Positions 26,964-36,431 of a stretch of 64,000 nucleotides of DNA are shown piece by piece (within the stretch, counting starts at the first letter, position 1; each line of letters starts with the position of its first letter). The stretch covers positions 744,001 to 808,000 of the forward strand of contig NZ_UTIQ01000001.1 in assembly GCF_900582625.1 (NCBI RefSeq). Reading direction: 5' to 3'. The position numbers were made by a program, and so were the translations under genes. This DNA comes from Pseudomonas viridiflava (GTDB lineage Bacteria > Pseudomonadota > Gammaproteobacteria > Pseudomonadales > Pseudomonadaceae). Under the pieces are notes generated by a model, which ran no database searches, was not told where the DNA came from, and saw only the letters and a program-made list of their open reading frames with translations.

Positions 26964-29900
26964 AAGCGCAGCTGCAGATAGCGCGCCGGACGCCGCCAGG
27001 AAGGCGTCATCGCGCCATTGACCAGGCGTTTGCTCAGCAGCCGCAATAGGTGCTTGAACGGCGGATGACGCTCGCGCTTGGCCAAGGCCTTGCCGGCCCG
27101 AAAATACCAAACGGCCAACTGGCTATCGTTGCCCTCCACGGCCTTGGCATAGCCTTTAAGCAGGTGCCACACCGCGCTGAAGTACGGGCGCAGCGTGGCG
27201 TCGCCGATGCTCTGTAACCAATGGGCCAGCGCATCATGCTCTGCTGTCACTGCGGCATCGAATGCCAGCCAGACCATGGCGTCTACGCCGTCCGGTTCAC
27301 GTTCATGTGAACGCAAGGACACGGCATGGGCGCTCTTGTGGCGACCGCGAATTCGCAGCGCCGTGGCCACGTTGTCGATGCCCCACACCGGCACGTCGTC
27401 GCGCTGCCAATCGCTTAGCCAGGCGAACATGGTTTCGTAGCGACCGTGGCGCATCAGCGCATAGGTCAGCGTGCCCCACAGCGCACCATCCGTAGCAATG
27501 GCCGGGCGGGCAGCGTCCAGCGCCAGGCTCAGTTGGCGGTTGCAGTTCTGCCGGTCTGCCAGCAGCGTCAGCATGGCGGCTTTCGCCGCATGGTTCGGGT
27601 CGTTGCGCAGAGCTTTTTTGAACGCCTTGACCAGCGGTTCAAGCCCCCATTTACGTTCCTGTGCCCGGAACCAGGTATCGAACGCCGCCTCGTGCAAGGT
27701 GCCCTGTTCGACGCCCACTTCGAGCTGGCGGGCGAGCACTTTGTCTTTCCAGGGATAATCACTCATCGCCTGTTTCCAGGCGTTCTGCGCCTCACCCTCC
27801 GTAGCCAGCGCCAGCAGCGCACGTTCCTTCAACGGCAAATCGTTGGCGGCCCGCGCCACTTTCAGGCCCAGCGTCCACGCCTCCGGCGACGGGCAGGACT
27901 GTAGCAAGCGCTGCACCGTTTCCAGCGCTTCGACCGGCGAGCGCAATTTCAATTTCAGGTCGACTTCGCGGTAGCCGGCGAATGCGTACTCGGGGTCCAG
28001 CGCGAAGGCCTTTTCAAACATGGGCAGCGCCTCTTCGTCACGCCCGCTAACCAACAATGCGTGCCCGAGGTAGCCGTAGCTGACAGCCGACTTGGGTTCG
28101 ATGTGCACTAACTGCTGAGCCGCGGTGAGGTAGTCGGCATAACGCTCCTGAGCGTCGTACCACTTGGCTAACTCTTCCCAGCCGTCGCGGTACGTTGGGT
28201 GCAGCTCGACGAGCTGCCGCATACCGGCAATTGCCGTGTCTACCTGCTCCGCTTCATACAGCGCGCGCGGGCCGAAAACCGCCAACTCCACCGGCACAGA
28301 ACCACCCCAAACTGGTGCGGCCAGCAGCGCATGCAGCTCGTCGTAGCGTTTGGCTTGCAGCAGCAGGTTGAACAGGCGTTCGTTGCCTTGGCGATGACGC
28401 GGCGAGTAGCGCAGCGCTTCACGCAGCGCCCGCTCTTTGGCTTCAGCGTCTGCTTCAAGAATCGCCAGGGCCAACCAGGCGTCAACATCGGCACTGCGCC
28501 GCTGAACCAATTCCTGCGCCAGTTGCAATGGCCGCTGGGGTTCTTTCAGCGCTTCGCAGTAGCGGCGCAATTGGTTCCAGGCCCAGCCGTTGCCGGGCTC
28601 GTCGCGTAACACGCGTTCGGCCTCATCGGCGGCGTACACATAAATTTCCTGCTCGCCCAGCACATAGGCCAGGTAGGCGCGCAGCTCGCTGTCGTCAGGC
28701 TCGCGTTTGAGCACATCGCGCAGCAGGGTTTCGGCCTCCGGCAACCGCCCGCCCAGCTCCAGCAGGCAATCCACGTAGAGGCTGACGGTGGCCGTCCAAT
28801 GGGGACTGATGCGGAAACTTTCACGCAAGGTGACGAGGCTGTCTTCGAGCTGACCCTGTTGTTTTTGCAGGTCGGCTTTTTCCAGTGACAAACGGGGCAG
28901 GAACGGGAAGCGCTCGATGGCACTTTGCAACACGCTGCCGGCTTTTTCCGGCTGGCCCATGCGCCCATGTTGGCGCGCCAACACCACCCACAGCTGCCAG
29001 AGATCGGAGCGGTGGTGTAACGCGTCGCTCAATTGTTCGAGCAGTTGTTCCGGCTCAATCAGGCCTTGCGCCTGCTCGGCGTAAGCCATCCAGCCGGCAC
29101 CGAAGGTAATCTGGCGCGCCAGTTCACTGTGAATAAATGCAAGGTCTTGCTGGGCTTCTTCTCGGCTGTCGCGGGTGTCGAGCAGCACACCGATGGCGTA
29201 GTCGCTGTCGACGCTCAGACGCAGAGCGGTGCGCAGTGCGTCGCGCGCTTGCTCACGCTGGCCATGTTGCAGCAACACATAGGCCAGGGTTTGGTAGAGC
29301 GCGGGCGTGTTGGAGTTGAAGCGCTTCGCAAGTTCGCACAGGGTCAATGCCTCGTCAGGTCGGCCCTGGCGGGTTAGCACAACAGCCAGTTCGCGCAATG
29401 CCCAGGCGTCTTGCGGGTGGTGCTCAAGCAAGCGCCGCAACGCTGCCTCAGCGTGGGAAAGGGAAATACGCTGAGCGCGCTGCACATGTAATTCGGCGAT
29501 GCCGTAATGGTGTGGGTGCTCGGCTATCAGCCCTTGAACATAAGCGTCCGCCGCTTCATCGCCTTCGGTAAGCACCAACAGGCGCACCAGCATGCGGTGC
29601 GACACCATATTCAGCGGTTCCAGTGCAGCCGCTTCCTGACACCAGACCAGTGCCTGGTTGAGATCACCATTGCTGCGCTGGCTGCACAGTACCGAGGCGC
29701 GCAACCAACTGCTGCGGCGGCTGTAGGGTTCGGCCTGCTGCAGCCAGGCCAGCGCCTGCTCATGGTCGCCGTGGCGGCTGCAAAAGCTCGCCAGACTCAG
29801 CAGCACATCGGCGTCTTGCGGTCGCCATTGCTGCGCCTGCTCCAGGGCGGCGCGGGCTTCGTGGTTCATTTCCAGTTCTTCGAGGAACTCGCTGAGGGTC

Positions 29901-31933
29901 AGGCTCGGGCCTGCGTCCAGTCGCCCCAGCCGCGCCTGACGCTGACGTAGAAATAGCAGGCCTTCATCCACCCGCCCGACGCAGCGCATGGCACGGAAGT
30001 ATTCGCCGGCGAAGCTTTCCAGGGTGCCGTTCAGGCAACTGGCAATGCGGTACAACTCGCACGCTTGCTCGCGCAGCCCTTCGCTCCAACGTTGACCGGC
30101 CAGTATTCGCCAGCCGTGCGGCTCGAAAGGCGATTGGCGCAACGCGCGCTCCACCAGCAGTTGCACCTGCGCGTTCATGCGCTCGTCCGCGCTCAGCAAG
30201 TCGGCGTAGCGCAGGGTAATCAGCGGATCGCTCCAGCGTTCCTGGCCGTGTGATTGCAACCACGCCAGTTGTACATCGCGCGGCTGCAGCACTGCCAGGG
30301 ACGACGTTTTCGACAAAATAAGGTTGGAGTCGGCGGGGAAACGCTCCAGCAGCTTTTCCACCGCCTCCAGGGTTTGCTGCTCGCGACCGTCGTAGCCGTA
30401 CAGCGCGCGCTGGGCCTGCAAGGTCAAGCGATGGTCCGGGGCAGAGGCCAGCAGCTCGTCGACGCACGCCACCGCGTCGGCACGCTGGTGGTTTTGCAAG
30501 GCGGCGTTGAACCGGTAATAGATGTCCCATAGCTCGCGGTCGGGCAGGTGTACGCCGTCTATTCGCGCCGCTTCGTCCATCGGCAGCATCAACATACCGC
30601 GCGGCCCCGCCACGGCCTGATTGATAAACAGCGGCTCGGCCAGGTACTCGGCGAATTGTGACTGCGCCGGATCACGAATCAGCAGCGAGCCGCGCGGTTC
30701 GTCGTAGCCCACCACGGCCTGAAGGTGCCCGCTGCCGGTGTACTGAACGGTGAGCGTGAAGGGCACGCCGCGGTCAATTAGCGCCACGCTGGTCGGCCAG
30801 TCGACGGTGAATTCCACGGTCAGCCACTGGTTGTTCTGCGCCCAGGTGCGCTCAGCTAAATGGCTGGTGCCGTCGTAGCAGATAGCCTCTGCAACGTCGA
30901 GGTGCGACACGGCGCGGCCCCAGTAGCCCGACAGCGCGGTCAACGTGGCCGGGGCGCAGGTCATGTGGTGTTGACGAATAAACGTGACCGGCAGCACCTT
31001 GCGCTGCCCCTGCGGCGCGGCCAGGCGTTCGCGTATCGCCTGATAGAAGCCGCCGCCGGCCGCTTCGGCGTAGCCCGCAGCCGCTTCGTAGTCGCCGCGA
31101 AGACAGGCGATGTCACAGCGCCGACCGGCGTACCAGTGCCCCCCGTTTTTATCGGCCAACAGCGCCCATTGCTGGGAGCGGTCAAACCACTCCCACGCTT
31201 CATCCAGGTGCTGACGCTCTAGCAACTGTTCGGCCAGTTGCCCGCACATCGCCGAACTTTCCATGCGCGCTGCAGCCGCCCGCAGGCGAGCCAGGGCCTG
31301 TTCGTCCTGGTTTAGCTGAAACTGCAAATCGGCCGCCTGCAACAGCGCATGGTGATGGTCGGGATGGCGCAACAACGCCGCTTCGCAGAGTTCCAGCGCT
31401 TCGTGAAAACGGTCTTCGCGCTCTAGGCTGTAGCTGCGCTGTACGTCCAGCCACGGATCGTCCACCGCACAGGCTTGCACCTGGGCGTGCAACTCGGCGC
31501 TGCGGGAGAAGTCGCGAAGCTGGGCGTAGACCCGTGATTGAAACGCCAGCCACTCGGCACGGTGCGTGGCGTGTTCGGGCCACCACTCGGCGAGCTGGCG
31601 CATAAACTGCCAGGCCCGATACGGCCCTCGCCGTGCCAGCAGAAAATAGGCATAGCGCAGCCGCGACTCGGGTGCCAGCGGATAGCGTTTGTAGCCAAGG
31701 TAGGCCAGCACATCGGCCAGACGCGGTACGCCCAGTTGGTTGACCAACCGCGACGCCAGCGCCATGGCAACCGGGCCGCGCCATTGGCGGTAGTCCCCCA
31801 GCGATTGCGCCAGGCTGTGAGCCTGAGCAAACAGGCCTCGCTCCACCATCGCTTCGATGTGAGCAAGGTTTTGCGCGGTTGCAGCGCTCTCCATCTGGGG
31901 CGCAAAAGTGCTTGAAGAATGCATCGACACCAT
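26960..31933 (-). CDS. Giant TPR protein with a C39-like cysteine peptidase domain
   Basis: 1657 residues, cytoplasmic by appearance (no signal peptide or membrane helix). Most of it is helical TPR-like repeats (for example LLRHPDHHHALLQAADLQFQ, HPQDAWALRELAVVLTRQGR, DEEALPMFEKAFALDPEYAF). Between the first TPR block (to about 300) and the rest lies a C39/papain-like domain. It carries Cys326 (HHMTCAPATLTAL), His403 (GSGHLQAVVGYD) and Asp421 (LLIRDPAQSQ), the expected triad order and spacing. The start is uncertain: ATG at 31933, or the ATG at 31924, which has GGATGG upstream. It converges on the TAXI gene with overlapping stop codons. Function unknown; the peptidase could process a protein recruited by the repeats. 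Confidence 0.82.
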   Translation of the reverse strand: MVSMHSSSTFAPQMESAATAQNLAHIEAMVERGLFAQAHSLAQSLGDYRQWRGPVAMALASRLVNQLGVPRLADVLAYLGYKRYPLAPESRLRYAYFLLARRGPYRAWQFMRQLAEWWPEHATHRAEWLAFQSRVYAQLRDFSRSAELHAQVQACAVDDPWLDVQRSYSLEREDRFHEALELCEAALLRHPDHHHALLQAADLQFQLNQDEQALARLRAAAARMESSAMCGQLAEQLLERQHLDEAWEWFDRSQQWALLADKNGGHWYAGRRCDIACLRGDYEAAAGYAEAAGGGFYQAIRERLAAPQGQRKVLPVTFIRQHHMTCAPATLTALSGYWGRAVSHLDVAEAICYDGTSHLAERTWAQNNQWLTVEFTVDWPTSVALIDRGVPFTLTVQYTGSGHLQAVVGYDEPRGSLLIRDPAQSQFAEYLAEPLFINQAVAGPRGMLMLPMDEAARIDGVHLPDRELWDIYYRFNAALQNHQRADAVACVDELLASAPDHRLTLQAQRALYGYDGREQQTLEAVEKLLERFPADSNLILSKTSSLAVLQPRDVQLAWLQSHGQERWSDPLITLRYADLLSADERMNAQVQLLVERALRQSPFEPHGWRILAGQRWSEGLREQACELYRIASCLNGTLESFAGEYFRAMRCVGRVDEGLLFLRQRQARLGRLDAGPSLTLSEFLEELEMNHEARAALEQAQQWRPQDADVLLSLASFCSRHGDHEQALAWLQQAEPYSRRSSWLRASVLCSQRSNGDLNQALVWCQEAAALEPLNMVSHRMLVRLLVLTEGDEAADAYVQGLIAEHPHHYGIAELHVQRAQRISLSHAEAALRRLLEHHPQDAWALRELAVVLTRQGRPDEALTLCELAKRFNSNTPALYQTLAYVLLQHGQREQARDALRTALRLSVDSDYAIGVLLDTRDSREEAQQDLAFIHSELARQITFGAGWMAYAEQAQGLIEPEQLLEQLSDALHHRSDLWQLWVVLARQHGRMGQPEKAGSVLQSAIERFPFLPRLSLEKADLQKQQGQLEDSLVTLRESFRISPHWTATVSLYVDCLLELGGRLPEAETLLRDVLKREPDDSELRAYLAYVLGEQEIYVYAADEAERVLRDEPGNGWAWNQLRRYCEALKEPQRPLQLAQELVQRRSADVDAWLALAILEADAEAKERALREALRYSPRHRQGNERLFNLLLQAKRYDELHALLAAPVWGGSVPVELAVFGPRALYEAEQVDTAIAGMRQLVELHPTYRDGWEELAKWYDAQERYADYLTAAQQLVHIEPKSAVSYGYLGHALLVSGRDEEALPMFEKAFALDPEYAFAGYREVDLKLKLRSPVEALETVQRLLQSCPSPEAWTLGLKVARAANDLPLKERALLALATEGEAQNAWKQAMSDYPWKDKVLARQLEVGVEQGTLHEAAFDTWFRAQERKWGLEPLVKAFKKALRNDPNHAAKAAMLTLLADRQNCNRQLSLALDAARPAIATDGALWGTLTYALMRHGRYETMFAWLSDWQRDDVPVWGIDNVATALRIRGRHKSAHAVSLRSHEREPDGVDAMVWLAFDAAVTAEHDALAHWLQSIGDATLRPYFSAVWHLLKGYAKAVEGNDSQLAVWYFRAGKALAKRERHPPFKHLLRLLSKRLVNGAMTPSWRRPARYLQLRF

Positions 31934-32110
31934 CCGTGGCCAGCAATAAAGCCGCTACTTTAGCCAGTCAGGATGACCGTCCACAAGCTCGCCGCCGTGC
32001 CCTTCGGCGCACTAGCTCAGGTACACTTCGCGCCACGTGCACGCGGGTCTGGCCAGAGCAATTCTGGCGGCTTCTGCGCTGCTACCCGAATTCGCTTCAA
32101 AGGTAATCCC

Positions 32111-33118
32111 ATGCCCATCCGCCACTGCATCGTCCACCTGATCGAAAAGAAACCCGACGGCACACCCGCCGTGCTCCATGCCCGCCACAGCGAGCTGGCC
32201 GAGTCGCAAGCCATCGAAAACATGTTGGCCGACCTCAACGAAAGCTATAACGCCAAGCAGGGCAAAGCGTGGGGCTTTTTTCAGGCGGAGTCGGGGGCGT
32301 TTCCGTTCAGTGGCTGGTTGCAGGAGTACCAGGCGGGCAATCAGGATTTCACCGCCTTTAGCCGTCAGGCCGTGGAGCACCTGCAAAAGCTGATGGAGGA
32401 GTCGAACCTCTCCACCGGCGGCCACGTCTTGTTCGCTCACTATCAGCAAGGCATGACCGATTACCTGGCCATCGCCCTGCTTCACCACAGTGAAGGCGTA
32501 GCGGTAAACGCCGCGCTGGACGTGACCCCGGCCAAGCACCTGGACCTCGGTCAACTGCACCTGGCGGCGCGCATCAACCTGTCGGAATGGCAGAACAACA
32601 AACAGTCCAAACAGTACATCTCGTTTATCAAAGGCAAGAACGGCAAGAAGGTGTCGGAATACTTCCGCGACTTTATCGGCTGCCAGGAAGGCGTCGACTC
32701 GCCAAGCGAAACCCGCACCCTGCTCAAAGCCTTCAGCGACTTCGTGGAAAGCGAAGACCTGCCCGAAGAGCAGGCCCGCGCCAAGACCGACACCCTGGTG
32801 GACTACGCCACCAGCCAAGCCAAAATCGGTGAGCCGATGACGCTGCAGGAATTGTCGGGCCTGCTGGACGAAGAACGGCCAAAAGCTTTCTACGACCACA
32901 TTCGCAACAAAGACTACGGCCTGTCGCCAGAGATTCCGGCCGACAAACGCACCCTCAGCCAATTCCGCCGCTTCACCGGTCGCGCCGAGGGGTTGTCGAT
33001 CAGCTTTGAAGCGCACTTGCTGGGCTCGAACATCGACTACAACGAAGAACAAGGCACCCTGACCATCCGCAACTTGCCTACGCAGTTGATGGATCAGCTC
33101 AAGCGTCGCAAGGACTGA
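32111..33118 (+). CDS. ndpA: Nucleoid-associated protein NdpA/YejK
   Basis: 335 residues, the same length as E. coli YejK. It is an abundant nucleoid-associated DNA-binding protein. It starts [17 protein letters not shown] and shows family stretches such as [41 protein letters not shown] and FIGCQEG. AAGGTAAT precedes the ATG. The frame is open upstream to 31973, but that part is the leader region. It is divergent from the TPR gene. Confidence 0.93.
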   Translation: MPIRHCIVHLIEKKPDGTPAVLHARHSELAESQAIENMLADLNESYNAKQGKAWGFFQAESGAFPFSGWLQEYQAGNQDFTAFSRQAVEHLQKLMEESNLSTGGHVLFAHYQQGMTDYLAIALLHHSEGVAVNAALDVTPAKHLDLGQLHLAARINLSEWQNNKQSKQYISFIKGKNGKKVSEYFRDFIGCQEGVDSPSETRTLLKAFSDFVESEDLPEEQARAKTDTLVDYATSQAKIGEPMTLQELSGLLDEERPKAFYDHIRNKDYGLSPEIPADKRTLSQFRRFTGRAEGLSISFEAHLLGSNIDYNEEQGTLTIRNLPTQLMDQLKRRKD

Positions 33119-33151
33119 CCGCGCCTGGGTCAACGTTCATCGTTTGCAGGA

Positions 33152-33232
33152 AATCGAGGCTAAAGCCTCTCCTACAAGAGATCCGTTTCCCCAACGGAAC
33201 CCGTTCCCTGTAGGAGAGGCTTCAGCCTCGAT
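33152..33232. repeat. REPIN, GAGGCT variant
   Basis: ATCGAGGCTAAAGCCTCTCC TACAA (33152-33176) and its inverted partner CTGTAGGAGAGGCTTCAGCC TCGAT (33208-33232) flank a small hairpin (CCGTT...AACGG). The stem bases differ from the GAGCGGC REPs, but the outer CTGTAGGAG is shared. Confidence 0.9.
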
Positions 33233-33265
33233 GCTTTTGATCTTCGTCGACCTCACACCACCCAA

Positions 33266-33381
33266 GATCGAGCGAGTTAGAGCCGGGCAAGGCGAAACGG
33301 GGTTTTCAAGCGCAGTGGGCTGGTGCCCATGAGCATTGGAAACCTCGTTTCAACGCCGCCCGGCCGACGCGCAGCCGATCG
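33266..33381. repeat. Structured dispersed repeat, copy A
   Basis: A 116-nt element with a near-identical frame to copy B at 63870. It begins GATCGAGCGAG and ends CGACGCGCAGCCGATCG. Nested pairing: GCCGGGC (33282-33288) with GCCCGGC (33358-33364); GAAACGGGGTTTTC AA (33294-33309) with TTGGAAACCTCGTTTC (33336-33351); TGGGC (33316-33320) with GCCCA (33325-33329). It ends 3 bp from the SDR stop codon and may terminate that gene. Confidence 0.75.
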
Positions 33382-33384
33382 ACC

Positions 33385-34128
33385 TTAGAAGTCCTGCACG
33401 GTGGGGCGCAGCAAAATATCGCTGATATCCACATCTGCCGGCTGCTCGATGGCGAAGGCAATCGCCCGCGCGACCGATTCCGCTGGAATGGCCATTTTGT
33501 AGAACTCATTGACGGTGTCGCTGCTGGCCTTGTGCGAGCTGCCGTGTTTGAGCTCGGTGTCCACAGCGCCCGGCGAAATAACGGTGGTGCGAATCGCCCC
33601 GCCCACTTCATGGCGCAAGCCGTCGCTGATGGCGCGCACGGCGAACTTGGTGCCGCTGTAAACGGTGCCGCCCGGGCTGAACACTTTGTGGCCGGCGATC
33701 GAAGCGACGTTGATGAAGTGGCCGCTGTTCTGCTGCTGGAAGCGCGGCAAGGCGGCGGCGATGCCGTAGAGCAGACCTTTGATGTTGATGTCGATCATGC
33801 GGTCCCACTCGTCCACTTTCACTTCGCTCATCGGCGCGATGGACATCAAACCGGCGTTGTTGATCAGCACGTCTACCCGGCCAAAGGTGTCGACGGCGCC
33901 TTGCAGCAGCGCTTCGACTTCGGCGCGGTTGGTGACATCGGTGGTGTAGGCCACGGCCTTGCCGCCGGCAGCGGTCAGCTCGCTGACCAGTGTGTCGAGC
34001 CGGTCTTTGCGGCGCGCGCCGAGCACCACCGAGGCGCCCAGGGCCGACAGGTGACGGGCTGTCGCTTCACCCAAACCGCTGCTGGCGCCGGTGATCACCA
34101 CTACTTTTCCAGAAATGTTCGTGCTCAT
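33385..34128 (-). CDS. Short-chain dehydrogenase/reductase
   Basis: 247 residues, classical SDR. The cofactor motif is TGASSGLG (residues 13-20), followed by NNAG. The catalytic serine is in VASIAG, and the pair YSGTK supplies Tyr and Lys. The pattern GARRKDRL after beta-2 favours NADP(H). This sub-group is often annotated as YdfG-like or a clavaldehyde-dehydrogenase-like oxidoreductase. GAGG lies 9 nt before the ATG at 34128; the longer frame to 34200 has no family sequence. It is divergent from a LysR gene that probably regulates it. The substrate is not readable. Confidence 0.92.
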   Translation of the reverse strand: MSTNISGKVVVITGASSGLGEATARHLSALGASVVLGARRKDRLDTLVSELTAAGGKAVAYTTDVTNRAEVEALLQGAVDTFGRVDVLINNAGLMSIAPMSEVKVDEWDRMIDINIKGLLYGIAAALPRFQQQNSGHFINVASIAGHKVFSPGGTVYSGTKFAVRAISDGLRHEVGGAIRTTVISPGAVDTELKHGSSHKASSDTVNEFYKMAIPAESVARAIAFAIEQPADVDISDILLRPTVQDF

Positions 34129-34266
34129 GCTGCAATCCTCAAGGTGTCGGGCCAGGTAGTTGGCTCCGGTTGAAGGCGAGTATGGAGAGCAGGCTTGCAA
34201 CTGAAAATGGAACAGTTAGGATTTAGCTATTCCTAATTATGGAACAATCAGACAAGGCGCCCGCCA

Positions 34267-35181
34267 ATGCTCAACCGCATGGAACTGCTGAAAATACTGT
34301 GCGCCGCCGCCGAAGCCGGCAGCTTTCGCGAGGCGGCCACGCGCCTGAGTATTTCGCCGCAAAGCGTGACGCGGGCGATCCAGGAGTTGGAGCAGCAGTT
34401 CGGCGAAATCCTGTTTCACCGCAGTACGCGCCAGGTGCAGATCACCGCGTTCGGCCAGCGGGTGGCCGCGCAGGCGCAGCAGACACTGGAAAGCGTGGAT
34501 GAGCTGTTTCAACGCAACACCCGCAGCCAGGCGGTCGCCCTTAGCGGCCGGGTTGGCATTACCGCGCCCCACGCCATCGGCCGGCGTTTTCTGGTGCAGC
34601 TCTTGGTGCCGTTGCTGCGCGAGCATCCTGGTTTGCAGGTGGAATTGCGCCTGGAGGACGAAATGACCGACGCCGTGGCCGGGCAAATCGATATCGGCAT
34701 TCGCGTCGGCATGATCCGCGACCGTCGCTACATCGCCCGGCCCATGGCCAAAGTGCCGCTGCATGTGGTCGCCAGCCCGGCGCTGTTGGCCAGTGGCGGG
34801 GAACCGAGGTCGCTTGAGCACCTGCAACAACAGCCGCTGAGCGCGCTCATCGACCGCCGCAGCGGCAGGCCCTGGCCGTGGATGTTTGCCAATAACGCGC
34901 AGCTGTTCCCCGAGCCCGCCGCGTTTATCAGCGACGACCCGGAGGCGGAGTTGGAAGTGGTGTTGGCCGGCCTGGCCTATGCACAAATACCCAGCTATTT
35001 AGCCGTGCCGCACCTGCGCAGCGGGGCGCTGGTCAGCGTGCTGGATGCGCTGGCGCCAAGCCCTTGGGATTTGTTTATCTACCGCCCGCAGCGGGGGCCG
35101 GTGTCGCCTCGGGTGCGGCTGGTGTTCGACCATTTGCTCGCGCAATTCAGCGACAAAAACCTGTTCCCCGAGCAGCCTTAA
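34267..35181 (+). CDS. LysR-type regulator, CrgA-like
   Basis: 304 residues. The N-terminal HTH (EAGSFREAATRLSISPQSVT) is followed by an effector domain that starts SGRVGITAPHAIGRRFLVQL, the sub-group with CrgA/DmlR-like members often next to oxidoreductases. It is divergent from the SDR gene (138 bp between), so it probably controls it. The start may also be the ATG four codons later; neither has a strong ribosome binding site. Its stop codon overlaps that of the convergent SRAP gene (TTAA). Confidence 0.88.
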   Translation: MLNRMELLKILCAAAEAGSFREAATRLSISPQSVTRAIQELEQQFGEILFHRSTRQVQITAFGQRVAAQAQQTLESVDELFQRNTRSQAVALSGRVGITAPHAIGRRFLVQLLVPLLREHPGLQVELRLEDEMTDAVAGQIDIGIRVGMIRDRRYIARPMAKVPLHVVASPALLASGGEPRSLEHLQQQPLSALIDRRSGRPWPWMFANNAQLFPEPAAFISDDPEAELEVVLAGLAYAQIPSYLAVPHLRSGALVSVLDALAPSPWDLFIYRPQRGPVSPRVRLVFDHLLAQFSDKNLFPEQP

Positions 35182-35795
35182 GCCGGTGTCAGACATTCCG
35201 GCGCATTGAGTTTTGGGTCGTTCACAAAGTGCGCCAGCGCCCGCTCGCGCAACACCGGGTTGGGCTGGCATAACAATTCCTGCAGCGCCGGCAGTGGCGC
35301 ATCGTCGGCCAGCCAGACGTCTTGGCCACGGGCATCGAGAATCAGCGGTCGGCGCAGGCCATTCGCCGGTTGAGTGACTACCGCCACGCTCAGGTACGTG
35401 TGGCCCTCCACCGGAAACGCCTCCCAGACAGCCGCGAAATAAAGCGGCGATTCTTCGCGGGTAATCCAGTACGGCCGCTTGCGCACCGTGCCGCGCCATT
35501 CGTAAAAACCATTGGCCGGCAGCAGGGCGCGCCGCAGGCGAAAGGCATCGCGAAACATCGGCTGTTCGGCCAGGGTTTCGGCGCGGGCGTGGGCGGGGGT
35601 TTTCGACAGGTCAGTGAGCCACGGCGGCGTCAGGCCCCAACGCGCGAGGGCGGCGTGTCGTTCGCCTTCTACCTGACGCAGCATCAGCACCTGGCTGGCC
35701 GGGGCGATGTTCCAGCCCGGCTGTTGCGCGGCAGGAAAACCAGGGGTTGCCGCCAGCGCGGGCGTCCAGCGAAACAGGGCGTAGCGTCCACACAT
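35178..35795 (-). CDS. SRAP (YedK/HMCES-type) abasic-site protein
   Basis: 205 residues. It starts MCGRYALF, so after removal of Met1 the catalytic Cys2 can form a thiazolidine crosslink with abasic sites in single-stranded DNA. Further family motifs are RRALLPANGFYEWRG (active-site Asn and Glu) and TYLSVAVVTQPANG; the sequence ends with a standard SRAP tail. It shields abasic sites during replication. Shares overlapping stop codons with the convergent LysR gene at 35178-35181. Confidence 0.94.
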   Translation of the reverse strand: MCGRYALFRWTPALAATPGFPAAQQPGWNIAPASQVLMLRQVEGERHAALARWGLTPPWLTDLSKTPAHARAETLAEQPMFRDAFRLRRALLPANGFYEWRGTVRKRPYWITREESPLYFAAVWEAFPVEGHTYLSVAVVTQPANGLRRPLILDARGQDVWLADDAPLPALQELLCQPNPVLRERALAHFVNDPKLNAPECLTPA

Positions 35796-35824
35796 CAGGC
35801 AACGGGCTCACATAAAAGAAGGGA

Positions 35825-36088
35825 TCAACAGAGCAGCACGCCGTGCGGGTCTTCGGGCGGTTCGTCGCCCGGCAGCGGCAGCGCGGCATTGTACGCGGCG
35901 ATCAAGCTGCGCGCGTGCTCGGCCTGCTGATTGGCCACCATCAAGCCGAGCAAACCCAACGCCGGCAGTTCTCCCGCTGCGCCTAGCAGGTGGCCACCGG
36001 TGACGTGGGCTTCAACGCCCTCGCTGGCCAACATGCGCGTGAGCAATTCAGCCTCGAGTAAATCTTGTGGCTCATATATGCGTTGCAT
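35825..36088 (-). CDS. DUF2007-type small protein
   Basis: 87 residues. QRIYEPQDLLEAELLTRMLASEGVEAHVTG matches the DUF2007 (putative signal-transducing) fold: a small ferredoxin-like domain that seems to bind other molecules through a hydrophobic face. The function is unknown. Its ATG overlaps the stop of the upstream gene by one base (TGATG), so the two are co-translated. Confidence 0.85.
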   Translation of the reverse strand: MQRIYEPQDLLEAELLTRMLASEGVEAHVTGGHLLGAAGELPALGLLGLMVANQQAEHARSLIAAYNAALPLPGDEPPEDPHGVLLC

Positions 36089-36270
36089 CAGTCGTTCTCC
36101 GCGCGAACATCCAACTCCCAGCCATCACCATCGGTACGCAGATCAAACACAATGGGCCGGCAGCACACCGGGCAATCTTCAATGTACTGCTGATCGCCGC
36201 CAGACAGGTCGAGCACGGCCTCAGCGGGCTCGCCGCAGTACGGGCAGTCGTAGAACTGGGTTTCGAGCAT
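36088..36270 (-). CDS. CPXCG-motif cysteine-rich mini-protein
   Basis: 60 residues with two metal-binding knuckles, CPYCG near the N-terminus and CPVCC in the middle, suggesting one zinc ion. The ATG at 36270 is preferred to the TTG two codons earlier because GAGAGG sits 8 nt before it. The family is widespread in gamma-proteobacteria and uncharacterised. It overlaps the DUF2007 gene by one base, which suggests the two act together. Confidence 0.88.
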   Translation of the reverse strand: MLETQFYDCPYCGEPAEAVLDLSGGDQQYIEDCPVCCRPIVFDLRTDGDGWELDVRAEND

Positions 36271-36431
36271 GGGCAAAGCCTCTCAGGTTGAGGTGTTAAC
36301 CATAAGACTCCAGACGCCGCCGTTTCGCCTAATTATTAAGGCGCAAGCTGCGCTGTGACTTGTCTGTATAATCGCCGGTCTATTGCTGACCGCGCACCCA
36401 CAGTGCCATTCCACTCCCAGAACAAGAGAGC

